Source: Lachnospiraceae bacterium | GTDB taxonomy: Bacteria > Bacillota > Clostridia > Lachnospirales > Lachnospiraceae | Assembly: GCA_017439665.1 (NCBI GenBank) | Contig: JAFSIS010000030.1 | Location: 1 to 64,000 of the forward strand | Reading direction: 5' to 3' | DNA: 64,000 nucleotides | In this document: in pieces, positions 25,636-33,216 of the stretch | Layout: each line of letters starts with the position of its first letter | Numbering within the stretch: position 1 is the stretch's first letter | Made by a program: the position numbers and the translations under genes | Notes under the pieces: generated by a model | What the model saw: the letters and a program-made list of their open reading frames with translations, nothing else | Databases searched by the model: none | What the model was told of the DNA's origin: nothing

Positions 25636-26491
25636 GTAGATTTAACACTCCTCCTGCTACTACTCCGATAAGGTAAAGCAGGCCGATGATCTTCATGCTC
25701 TCCTTCTTACTTTCGTTAACCCGAAGGAGGACCATTATTCCCACTCCGGCCCCCACTAAAAGTCCGGCCATCATGGTTCCGTAGCCTATGGTTCCCGACA
25801 AATACATTTCCGTGATCACAATGGAGGCCGCACAGTTGGGAATCAGACCGATGATACCGGCCAGAAGAGGCCCTGCCACAGGCTGACTTAAGGCTTCCCA
25901 GAACAGGCTGTCTTCGCCAAGAACCTCGATTCCCAGATTCAACAATATGGTGATCAGAAAGACAAAGAGAAAAATACTCACTGTATGACGGAGGGCCGAT
26001 TTAAAAATTCCATCCTCACAGTGACAGTGTTCATGCTCACACATACCGTGAATTTTCAGTTCTTCTTCTTTTTTTCTGCGAAGACGAAGGATAATATCCA
26101 CCAGAAAACCTGCCAGCATACCGATTCCTGCCTTTAGAGCAAGGGTTTTTGCAATGGTTCCTGCAGGTACTGAGCTGGAGATCATGATCGGCAGCATCTC
26201 ATCGGAAGTGGACAGATAGATCGCCAGCAAAGTTCCCAAAGTGATCATTCTTCCCGCATATAAGCTTGAAGCTGCTGCGGACATTCCGCATTGCGGCAGC
26301 AAGCCGGCTACTGCTCCTGCAAAAGGTCCTACCTTTCCTGCTCCAGTTAGGATCTTCCGGATACCATCACCCGTCTTATGCTCTACGTACTCCATCAGCA
26401 AATAGGTGAAAAATAAAAATGGGATCAATACAATACTGTGCTCAATTGCGTGCTCGATCGAATGTTCAATGATATGCCAAAACTGTTCCAA
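25631..26491 (-). CDS. Putative 10TM heavy-metal exporter family protein (PF11449-like)
   Basis: A 286-residue membrane protein with two hydrophobic halves (about 15-135 and 165-286) that repeat related motifs, GLLPQCGMSAAAS and GLIPNCAASIVIT, as in the putative manganese/heavy-metal exporter (ArsP_2-like) family. The central cytoplasmic loop carries a His/Cys cluster (CEHEHCHCED) suited to metal binding. The N-terminus also repeats IEHSIEHAIEHS. The stop codon lies in the end of the inverted repeat described at 25494-25635. Two CobW-type metal GTPases are encoded a few genes upstream, supporting a metal role. The transported ion is unknown. Confidence 0.75.
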   Translation of the reverse strand: MEQFWHIIEHSIEHAIEHSIVLIPFLFFTYLLMEYVEHKTGDGIRKILTGAGKVGPFAGAVAGLLPQCGMSAAASSLYAGRMITLGTLLAIYLSTSDEMLPIMISSSVPAGTIAKTLALKAGIGMLAGFLVDIILRLRRKKEEELKIHGMCEHEHCHCEDGIFKSALRHTVSIFLFVFLITILLNLGIEVLGEDSLFWEALSQPVAGPLLAGIIGLIPNCAASIVITEMYLSGTIGYGTMMAGLLVGAGVGIMVLLRVNESKKESMKIIGLLYLIGVVAGGVLNLL

Positions 26492-26519
26492 TGGTCTTTC
26501 TCCTCATTATCTTGCAAAA

Positions 26520-27500
26520 CTACTTCTTTTTCTTATACTCTTCCAGAGCTTCCTTCAATTCTTCTAAAGCGTCTTTAAACCGCTCTGATCTTAAGCTGGG
26601 ATTTCCTTTCAGAATAGAAGCCATTAAACGATTCTGCTTATGGGAAAGCCGGAATCGGTTTTCCTTCTGGAAATGGAATTTTTCCTTCAGCTCCTGTAAC
26701 TCTTCCCTCACATCCTCAGAAAGCTCGCCAAGAGACAGTCTTTCCTTAAACCGTCCCAGCTTTTCCTCCATCCGCCTGTTCAGTTCCTCCATACGGATTT
26801 CCACGTAGTCAGACAGTTCCTCTACCTTAGCCTCCATCTGGCTGGCAAATGCTCCTGCTCTTGCCTCCCTTTCCTGTCTGCGTTCTTCTTTCTCCTGCTC
26901 ACTTATGGCAATAAGCACATCTACACGCTTCTGTAAACGCTCCGCTTCCCTCCTGGCCTCTTCCATAGCGATCAGCACATCGCGCAGATCCAGAGCTGCC
27001 TTGAAGGACAGGGTAAAATCCACTACAATAGCCAGGACAAGCAGCATGGTGCTCAGAGTAAGTATTCCTTCCGGAATAGCCAGAACAACGCTTTCTATGG
27101 GCTGATGGATCAGCCTGGTCATGAAAATCGTCAGCCCTCCCCAGGCCAGGGAAGAGCTTAAACAAATATGTCCTTTATAATTAAAGGGTTGGTCAGAATA
27201 ATCCCAGTAACGCACCTTAAAGAGGGCCTCCATGGCCGCTCCGGTAAAGTATTCCAGCACCGTTGCTCCAATACAGCCTGCAATATAGGTAAGCAGCAGA
27301 TTATCTCTGACCGGTGCCGATACGATCAGCATCATCAAAGCACCCGTTCCATACAGAGGCAGAAACGGCCCCCGCATAAAACCGCGGTTGATCGGATGTC
27401 CTTCCTTCAGACTTACATATGAAGACTCAAAGCACCAGCCGAAAAAGCAATAAAAAAAGAAGAAAAACAACCATTGTATCCATGTGTAATTCAGGTCCAT
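26520..27500 (-). CDS. CmpB-type (PF06541) membrane protein with C-terminal coiled coil
   Basis: A 326-residue protein. Residues about 8-165 are a membrane domain with the family motifs FYCFFGWCFESSYV, RGPFLPLYGTGAL and VRYWDYSDQPFN. Residues about 170-326 are highly charged and helical (ERLQKRVDVLIAISEQEKEE, LQELKEKFHFQKENR), predicting a long cytoplasmic coiled coil. The family name 'putative ABC transporter type IV' does not rest on known transport activity. It is downstream of ylmH and upstream of the metal-exporter gene, with short gaps, so they may be co-transcribed. Confidence 0.8.
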   Translation of the reverse strand: MDLNYTWIQWLFFFFFYCFFGWCFESSYVSLKEGHPINRGFMRGPFLPLYGTGALMMLIVSAPVRDNLLLTYIAGCIGATVLEYFTGAAMEALFKVRYWDYSDQPFNYKGHICLSSSLAWGGLTIFMTRLIHQPIESVVLAIPEGILTLSTMLLVLAIVVDFTLSFKAALDLRDVLIAMEEARREAERLQKRVDVLIAISEQEKEERRQEREARAGAFASQMEAKVEELSDYVEIRMEELNRRMEEKLGRFKERLSLGELSEDVREELQELKEKFHFQKENRFRLSHKQNRLMASILKGNPSLRSERFKDALEELKEALEEYKKKK

Positions 27501-27544
27501 ATGTATTTCTCCTGCTTCCTCTTTCGTCGGCCTTTGTAATAGGG

Positions 27545-28306
27545 CTATTGATATACACTTACTTTAAAAGAAAATTTCCCTTTTTTCGTCTCATAGGCCA
27601 GTCCATCAAACTGAAATTTCCCATGGCCCCGCACACTGACAATATCACCGGCCTTCAATGGATAGCTGCTATTTTCACAAAGCCGGCTATTCACATAGAT
27701 TTTTTTTGCCTGAAACAATTCCAGGCTTTTGCTGCGGGAAAAATGATACAGCTTTGCCACAATTCCATCCAGTCTTGCCGATGAAGCCAGGATATTTTCT
27801 TCCCGCATTTCTCTCTGCAGCAGATTCCCCGGTGTTTCTACCTGACAGACCTTTACCGGATTTCTCCCCACCTGATTGAGCTCTGCTTCCACGAAAGGAG
27901 CTATCCTTTTAAGGCAAAACAGCCAGGCCTGTTTCTCCTGGATAAAAATATCTCCCAGGTTCTCTCTTTCTATGCCAAGATTCATCAGAGCCCCCAGATA
28001 ATCTCTGTGACTGAGTTCTCTGGCAAATTTTTCTGCCAGGGGCTCAATCAAAAGACAGGCAATGGGAAATTCCTCCTCATAGCCCAACTGTTCAGGATTT
28101 CCGAATCTGAGTACCTTACGGTCACATTCTGCAGTACCGCCAAAAAAAGTCATTCCTGCATACCGCAGCCTCACTTCCATAGAAAGGCACAGATCAATCT
28201 GGGGCAGGGCCAGAAAGTCTGTAAAGGTATAGACATTCTGGCTATAAGAACGTTCTGCCAGCTCCTGGATTCGTTTCTGTAAAAGTAAATCTTCCTTATC
28301 CATCAT
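27545..28306 (-). CDS. ylmH: YlmH-like S4-domain RNA-binding protein
   Basis: A 253-residue protein. The N-terminal two-thirds match the YlmH fold (GMTFFGGTAECDRKVLRFG, FLGALMNLGIER-like LGALMNLGIERENLGDI). The C-terminal S4 domain (about 180-250) contains RLDGIVAKLYHFSRSKSLEL, VNSRLCENSSYPLKAGDIVSVRG split across its two halves, and a GKFQF end. YlmH proteins bind RNA and have been linked to rescue of stalled ribosomes and to cell division gene clusters. Its start overlaps the upstream GTPase gene by four bases. Confidence 0.88.
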   Translation of the reverse strand: MMDKEDLLLQKRIQELAERSYSQNVYTFTDFLALPQIDLCLSMEVRLRYAGMTFFGGTAECDRKVLRFGNPEQLGYEEEFPIACLLIEPLAEKFARELSHRDYLGALMNLGIERENLGDIFIQEKQAWLFCLKRIAPFVEAELNQVGRNPVKVCQVETPGNLLQREMREENILASSARLDGIVAKLYHFSRSKSLELFQAKKIYVNSRLCENSSYPLKAGDIVSVRGHGKFQFDGLAYETKKGKFSFKVSVYQ

Positions 28307-29256
28307 GTAAAGCTGATAATGGGCTCATCGGGTTCTGCCGTCTCTTCCACCTGCAGGGCATGAAGAACCGGTCCCTCTCCCTCATAATCCGGCCAGTATT
28401 CTCTGGCAATTTTAGCGGTCACCTTAATCCAGCTTTTTTCCTTAAGCTGATCTACAGCCTCATATTCACAGGCGAAGCCCAAAAAAGCCATATCATCTGC
28501 ACAACAGGTCATGGCCAGCCTTCCCGGAACAAAGTATTCCCTGGGGAAGGATTTAGGCTTAAGCACCTGTGCGACAAAGCTGACCACTTTTCCCTCATAC
28601 CGTTCCAGATGGTCCAGGCTGTCCAGATACCAGACTCCAAAGCCCAGATCATCCAGATCGATCACCGACTGATTGATATCGTAGGGAAGCTCTTCCTCCA
28701 GCAGCTCACTGATCTCTCCATTGGCATCCTCAAATACGATCTCCGCCCTCTGGTTCACCGCCTTTACATTACGCTTATAATTGCTCAGTTCCTTAATCCC
28801 GTCACAGCGATTAAAAATGATCAGTTCTGAGTTCCTTACCATCTCTGCCACCATGGACTTCATGTTGGTATAGTACATAGGAAAGCTTCTGGCATCAATA
28901 TTGGTGATCTGCTGTTCTACACTCCAATGCTTTGGCAGAACCATATCCTTCATATTCCACATGCCATTATACTCGATAATGATTCTTTCCGGACGGTATT
29001 TCTGCTCCAGCTCCATCAGATTCACAGGATTAAAATCCTCTTCCTCTTCGATCACTTCCATAAAGGTTTTTGTCTGCTTAAGAAGGGATGCATCATAATC
29101 GATTTCCCCCTCCTCACAGACTAAAAGCAGGGTCTTTCCCTTACTCCTGAAATAGGGCTGGCTTAAGGTAAAGGTAATAAATTCTGTTTTTCCGCTCTCC
29201 AAAAACCCGTTGATCAGATAAACGGGCGTGATCTTTGCTTCTTTTTTACTCAACAC
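28303..29256 (-). CDS. CobW/COG0523-family GTPase, short form
   Basis: A 317-residue P-loop GTPase. The Walker A is LINGFLESGKTEF (near 13-25) and the base-recognition region includes IIFNRCDG. The CxCC metal-binding motif typical of COG0523 metallochaperones is missing; the aligned region reads LLVCEEGEIDYD. The C-terminal half has a strand-rich domain (VVSFVAQVLKPKSFPREYF) and ends EPDEPIISFT. It lies 15 bases after a second, His-rich CobW gene, and overlaps ylmH by four bases. The two GTPases probably act together in metal delivery or sensing. Lack of CxCC suggests a divergent role. Confidence 0.8.
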   Translation of the reverse strand: MLSKKEAKITPVYLINGFLESGKTEFITFTLSQPYFRSKGKTLLLVCEEGEIDYDASLLKQTKTFMEVIEEEEDFNPVNLMELEQKYRPERIIIEYNGMWNMKDMVLPKHWSVEQQITNIDARSFPMYYTNMKSMVAEMVRNSELIIFNRCDGIKELSNYKRNVKAVNQRAEIVFEDANGEISELLEEELPYDINQSVIDLDDLGFGVWYLDSLDHLERYEGKVVSFVAQVLKPKSFPREYFVPGRLAMTCCADDMAFLGFACEYEAVDQLKEKSWIKVTAKIAREYWPDYEGEGPVLHALQVEETAEPDEPIISFT

Positions 29257-29271
29257 CGAAACTCTCTCCTT

Positions 29272-30492
29272 TTATATCCCGAACAGCTCCTTAAGCTTGT
29301 CCTCTTTTAAGCCGGAACCGATGACACAGAGCTTCCCGGTAACGTCTGCTTTTCCCTCTCTGATCGAAACCTCTCCGGGTACATAGTCAAAATAGATCCA
29401 GCTGCCCTTCTCTTTATTCTGTACCATTCCCTTGGACCTTAAGATCATGCCATAGGTATGTTCATCCTCCAATGCCTCCAGAATCGCTTCAATTTCTTGT
29501 ACAGCATAGGTTTTGGGAGTCTCTTTCCCCCAGCTGGTAAATACTTCATCCGCATGATGATGCTCATGATCGTGGTCATGGCAGCCACAGCCGCAATGTT
29601 CACCATGCTCATGATGGTGATGATCCTCGTGGTCGTGGTGTCCACAGCCACAGCCTTCCCCATGCTCATGGTGGTGATGATCCTCGTGGTCGTGGTCGTG
29701 ATGTCCGCAGCCACAGCCTTCCCCATGCTCATGGTGGTGATGATCCTCGTGGTCGTGGTCGTGATGTCCACAGCCGCAGCCTTCCCCATGCTCATGATGG
29801 TGATGATGCTCGTGATCGTGGTGTCCACAGCCACAGCCTTCCCCATGTTCGTGATGATGATGCATTTCTTCCACCTCATCCAGCAATTCCTGCTCCAGGC
29901 TGGCCTTCTTCTCCATTGTTGTCAAAATAGCCTGTCCTTCCAGCTCATCCCAGGAGGTAGTAATAATGGTTGCTTCCTGATTATGCTGACGGATCAATCC
30001 CACTGCCTTTTCCAGCTTTTCCTCAGAGATATTTCCTGTACGGCTCAAAATAATGGTTCCTGCATGCTCAATCTGGTTCAGGAAAAACTCCCCAAAGTTT
30101 TTCATATACATCTTACATTTGGAAGCATCCACAACAGCTACCATGCTGTTGATCCGGATATCTCCCTCTACCTTAGCCACGGCTGCGGCCACATCAGAGA
30201 GCTTGCCCACACCTGAGGGCTCGATCAGAATCCTCTCCGGCTCATAGGTTTCCAGAACCTCCTTTAAAGAGGTGCCAAAATCTCCTACCAGAGAGCAGCA
30301 GATGCATCCGGAATTCATCTCCTTGATCTCAATACCTGCTTCCTTCAAAAAGCCACCGTCTACACCGATTTCTCCAAATTCATTTTCAATCAGGACTACT
30401 TTTTCTCCTGCCAGTGCTTCCTTTAATAATTTTTTGATCAATGTTGTCTTACCGGCTCCCAAAAAACCGGATATAATATCAATTTTTGTCAT
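29272..30492 (-). CDS. CobW/COG0523-family metal GTPase with five His/Cys-rich repeats
   Basis: A 406-residue metallochaperone-type GTPase. Walker A is SGFLGAGKTT (8-17), the metal motif is GCICCS (C63, C65, C66), and the GTP-specificity region is ILSRTGN. Residues 211-313 hold five tandem copies of a roughly 20-residue unit with HHHHEHGEGCGCGHHDH-type composition, a large metal-binding tail. The CobW_C domain follows (EAILEALEDEHTYG, WIYFDYVPGE). The ATG at 30492 has GGAGG seven bases upstream; an in-frame start 23 codons earlier does not. Its own promoter and a perfect leader hairpin are seen at 30516-30595. Zinc or nickel are the usual ligands of such tails; the metal is not identifiable. 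Confidence 0.88.
   Translation of the reverse strand: MTKIDIISGFLGAGKTTLIKKLLKEALAGEKVVLIENEFGEIGVDGGFLKEAGIEIKEMNSGCICCSLVGDFGTSLKEVLETYEPERILIEPSGVGKLSDVAAAVAKVEGDIRINSMVAVVDASKCKMYMKNFGEFFLNQIEHAGTIILSRTGNISEEKLEKAVGLIRQHNQEATIITTSWDELEGQAILTTMEKKASLEQELLDEVEEMHHHHEHGEGCGCGHHDHEHHHHHEHGEGCGCGHHDHDHEDHHHHEHGEGCGCGHHDHDHEDHHHHEHGEGCGCGHHDHEDHHHHEHGEHCGCGCHDHDHEHHHADEVFTSWGKETPKTYAVQEIEAILEALEDEHTYGMILRSKGMVQNKEKGSWIYFDYVPGEVSIREGKADVTGKLCVIGSGLKEDKLKELFGI
29554..29862. repeat. Five in-frame tandem repeats coding the His-rich tract
   Basis: Units of about 57-63 bases built from TCATGGTGGTGATGAT and CCACAGCC-type words repeat five times, with a few substitutions between units. They encode residues 211-313 of the CobW GTPase. 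Near-identity at DNA level suggests recent expansion by slippage or recombination. Confidence 0.85.
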
Positions 30493-30515
30493 TTTTTTCC
30501 TCCATAGATAACGTA

Positions 30516-30546
30516 AAGAGGTGGGATCAGGTATCTCCCACCTCTT
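30516..30546. promoter_or_regulatory. Perfect inverted repeat in cobW leader
   Basis: Arms AAGAGGTGGGA (30516-30526) and TCCCACCTCTT (30536-30546) pair perfectly around nine bases. It lies about 15 bases after the predicted transcription start and 24 bases before the start codon. No T run follows on either strand, so it is more likely an operator or an mRNA 5' hairpin than a terminator. Confidence 0.6.
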
Positions 30547-30566
30547 CATCCAGTACCACATTTAAT

Positions 30567-30595
30567 AATGTACAACTTACTGGGGTTTGCGTCAA
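30567..30595 (-). promoter_or_regulatory. Promoter of the His-rich cobW gene
   Basis: On the minus strand TTGACG (30590-30595) and TACATT (30567-30572) are separated by exactly 17 bases. The transcript would begin near 30560 and include the inverted repeat at 30516-30546. Confidence 0.65.
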
Positions 30596-30623
30596 GAATT
30601 TTCTTACTTTTTCTCAAGATATT

Positions 30624-30962
30624 CTACAGCATAAAGGTATCAACCATGCCGGCAATAACGGATACAGTTACCAAAATTCTGGCAATCTTAAATCTATGCT
30701 CCCCTTTCGTGCAGAGCTGAAACAAAAGAGCCGCTATGCTGAGCCCTCCCAGTATCCAGGCCAGAACGATCTCACCAAACCATCCATCGGGAATTCCGGC
30801 TGCATTGCACCAGGCAATAACCATTCCCCAGATGGTCAGAAAATAAAAAATACCTTTTTTTATTTTTTCATTCTTTGCCAGATAGAGCAGAATCAACCCG
30901 ATCACACTGATCACACTCATTACCAGGAACACGATTACTAAAGCATCTAATGGATTCATCAT
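30624..30962 (-). CDS. Small four-helix membrane protein, unknown
   Basis: A 112-residue protein with about four hydrophobic segments (ALVIVFLVMSVISVIGLILL; GIFYFLTIWGMVIAWC; IVLAWILGGLSIAALLFQLC; ILVTVSVIAGMVDTFML). Two cysteines lie near membrane boundaries. I do not recognise a family. GAGGTAAAAAAG precedes two adjacent ATG codons, so the start may be one codon later. It lies upstream of the cobW promoter on the same strand and downstream of the two-component system; a functional link to either is unproven. Confidence 0.6.
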   Translation of the reverse strand: MMNPLDALVIVFLVMSVISVIGLILLYLAKNEKIKKGIFYFLTIWGMVIAWCNAAGIPDGWFGEIVLAWILGGLSIAALLFQLCTKGEHRFKIARILVTVSVIAGMVDTFML

Positions 30963-31055
30963 CTTTTTTACCTCACTTTTTATATTGTTGTTTTGTTGAT
31001 GTCTTTATCTTATCTGAAAGTTATAAAGAAAATGGTAAGGTAATTCTGAAGAATT

Positions 31056-32099
31056 CTAAAGATTGATCTCCATTAGGATAATTTTAATGGAAAACTCTGT
31101 TTCGTCATGAGTAACCTCTATATTTCCCCCATAGCCTTTTGCAATCCTTCTGATACTGTCTATTCCGATCTTACTGCTTTCTACATTTTCCACGTTCTTT
31201 CTGCATCTATTCTGCTGAAGGATAACCAGCCTTTTATCTTCTTTAAAAATCCTCAGACTGACCTCCTTGTTGCTATCCGCATATTTACGGATATTAGAGG
31301 CCAGATTATCAAATATTCTTCTGAACTGCTGTATATCAAACCTTCCTGAAAAGTTCGGGCACTCCTTAAGATCTGTATGGCAGGTAAAGTCCTCTTCCAG
31401 CTCCATTTCCCACTCATCCATGAGCTGTGCCAATAAGAGCCGTCCGTCTATGACTTCCGTTTGCTTTTGTATCCCCTCCTCCAAAAGCAGGTTAGTCAAC
31501 TCTTTTATCTGTCCTGCTTTTTTATGGACCATAGAAATATACTCCTCAATCTCCTGCCTCTCCAGGCTGTTCTTTCTCTGTATAAATTCTGTATAGGAGA
31601 TCAATGAGGTAAGCGGTGTCCTAATATCATGGGACAGAGCCCGGATCAGTTCCTCCCGCTCCTTTTGTAGAGTGGCTTCTTTTTCCTGAAACTCCTTTTC
31701 CGTTCTGGAAAGAAAGTTGATCCTCTCCGCCAGCTCCGTCAATTCGTTATTTCCCTGTAGCTGAATCTGATAATCCATCCTGTGCATCCGCAGAGCTTCA
31801 ATTCCCAGAGTAATCTGATTGATGTAAGCCAGCTTTTCTCCTACCAAAAAAAGAAACAGCACGATAAAGGTCACCATTGAGGCAAAAAAACTGACACTTT
31901 GAATCCAGGAATTGATCATCCACTCAGCATCCTCTGTATGGCTGATTCCATTTTTATCACTGTAAGAAATGGCAAGAGAGATTACCGCTTTGGAAAAAAA
32001 TGTAAAAAAGAACAGGGCAACAGCAGCTGTCGCACCGAATAAGCCCAGAATTTCTTCTGACAGTTTTCTACGCTTCTGCTGTTTTTCCCTATTCCACAT
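31056..32099 (-). CDS. VanS-like membrane histidine kinase
   Basis: A 347-residue sensor kinase with two membrane helices (about 15-45 and 66-90) around a short outside loop, a coiled linker (LTELAERINFLSRTEKEFQ), H-box LIRALSHDIRTPLTSLI with H157, N-box IFDNLASNIRKYAD and a shortened ATPase C-terminus (GIDSIRRIAKGYGGNIEV). The usual D-G-G G1 box is replaced by a stretch reading LQQNRCRKNVENVESSKIG, as in many VanS-type kinases of Clostridia. The ATG at 32099 lies inside the last codons of the regulator gene and has AAAGGGG upstream, so the pair is translationally coupled with an 11-base overlap. Confidence 0.85.
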   Translation of the reverse strand: MWNREKQQKRRKLSEEILGLFGATAAVALFFFTFFSKAVISLAISYSDKNGISHTEDAEWMINSWIQSVSFFASMVTFIVLFLFLVGEKLAYINQITLGIEALRMHRMDYQIQLQGNNELTELAERINFLSRTEKEFQEKEATLQKEREELIRALSHDIRTPLTSLISYTEFIQRKNSLERQEIEEYISMVHKKAGQIKELTNLLLEEGIQKQTEVIDGRLLLAQLMDEWEMELEEDFTCHTDLKECPNFSGRFDIQQFRRIFDNLASNIRKYADSNKEVSLRIFKEDKRLVILQQNRCRKNVENVESSKIGIDSIRRIAKGYGGNIEVTHDETEFSIKIILMEINL

Positions 32100-32781
32100 A
32101 GTACCCCTTTCCCCAGGCAGTTTTGATGTATCTGGGATTCCGGGAATCCTCTCCCAATTTCTTTCGGATATTTTTGATATGTACCATGATCGCACTGTCC
32201 CCCACTGCCTCTTCTTCCCAAATACTCTGATAGATATTTTCCAGAGAATAGATTTTCTTCCGATGGGAGGATAAAAGCTCCAAAATCTTATATTCCGTAT
32301 AAGTAAGAGGGATGATCTCCTCTCCCCGGATTACCGACTGATTATCCGGATCCAATACCAGATCATGGATGAGGATACGGCTGTCACGCTCCTCATTGGA
32401 TTCATCCCTTTTGCTTCCTCTTCTTAAGATAGCCTTTATCCGCAGGATAAGCTCCATATTGGAAAAGGGCTTCACCAGATAATCATCCGCCCCCGATAGA
32501 AACCCCATAACCTTATCGGATTCCGTAGAATAGGCTGTCAAAAAAATGATTGGTGTATCACAGGTCTTTCGAAGCTCGGCTGCCACCTGAAATCCTGACA
32601 ACTTTGGCATATTCACATCCAGGATATACAGATCGATCTGAGAAGATGCCCTCTCAAGTACCCTGCTTCCATCCTCTGCAGCCAGCACCTCATACCCTTC
32701 CCCTTTTAACATAAGCTCCAGAATATCCCTTATTTCCTTCTCATCATCTGCAATTAAAATATACTTCTTACCGTTGATCAT
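32089..32781 (-). CDS. VanR-like OmpR-family response regulator
   Basis: A 230-residue regulator. Receiver domain: DDEKE acidic patch, phosphoacceptor D55 (LYILDVNMPK), FLTAYS, and YLVKPFS. The winged-helix DNA-binding domain (about 130-230) ends WGKGYYVE. It is first in a two-gene operon with the kinase. The terminator of rnpB lies just upstream (32813-32848), so the operon starts from its own promoter in the short gap. Signal and targets are unknown; VanRS-like pairs in these bacteria often respond to cell-wall stress. Confidence 0.9.
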   Translation of the reverse strand: MINGKKYILIADDEKEIRDILELMLKGEGYEVLAAEDGSRVLERASSQIDLYILDVNMPKLSGFQVAAELRKTCDTPIIFLTAYSTESDKVMGFLSGADDYLVKPFSNMELILRIKAILRRGSKRDESNEERDSRILIHDLVLDPDNQSVIRGEEIIPLTYTEYKILELLSSHRKKIYSLENIYQSIWEEEAVGDSAIMVHIKNIRKKLGEDSRNPRYIKTAWGKGYYVE

Positions 32782-32812
32782 TCTGTCTCCTTACTGATTT
32801 ATTTTGATAAAG

Positions 32813-32848
32813 AAAAAGTAACTGTTAATGATTTCACAGTTACTTTTT
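32813..32848 (-). terminator. Rho-independent terminator of rnpB
   Basis: Arms AAAAAGTAACTGT (32813-32825) and ACAGTTACTTTTT (32836-32848) pair perfectly around ten bases. The arms supply T runs on both strands; on the minus strand it directly follows the 3' end of the RNase P RNA. Confidence 0.85.
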
Positions 32849-32853
32849 TAAAT

Positions 32854-33187
32854 AAGCGGGACGATAAGCCGGGTTCTGTCGTGAGTGATCATCTATCTAG
32901 GACTGCCGTTACCGGCAGCCTCCAGCAACCTACCTGAAAGCAGGTCGGGCAAACCTGTCGCTTTCTGCTTGGTCTTGCTTCGGATGGGGTTTACATGTGC
33001 CCCTTTTGTTACCAAAAGGGCGGTAGTCTCTTACACTGCCTTTCCACCCTTACCAGCTTTTGGCTGGCGGTTTATTTCTGTTGCACTGGCCTTGGAGTCG
33101 CCTCCACCGGACGTTATCCGGCATCCTGCCCTGTGAAGCCCGGACTTTCCTCGTCTGCCAAAGGCAGCCGCGATCACTTGTCCCACT
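32854..33187 (-). ncRNA. rnpB: RNase P RNA, bacterial class A
   Basis: On the minus strand the RNA begins GTGGGACAAGTGATCGCGG and contains the universally conserved GAGGAAAGTCCGGGCT segment near its 5' end and ACAGAACCCGGCTTA near its 3' end. The 5' GTGGGAC and the 3' GTCCCGC pair to form helix P1, which fixes the ends to within a few bases. The internal CCGGTAACGGCAG and GGTAAGGGTGGAAAGG elements fit P10-P12 and the specificity domain of class A. RNase P matures the 5' ends of tRNAs. A terminator follows at 32813-32848. Confidence 0.95.
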
Positions 33188-33216
33188 TATTTTTATCATT
33201 TTTTTATCAAACAGCC

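Noticed and set aside
29458..29879. Tandem repeats that could be taken for a CRISPR array, and long open frames on both strands here
   Set aside because: Units are contiguous without unique spacers and are in frame with the CobW GTPase; the other-frame products are low-complexity shadows.
30516..30546. Reading the cobW leader hairpin as a terminator of the upstream 112-residue gene
   Set aside because: No T run follows on either strand, and it lies downstream of a good promoter.
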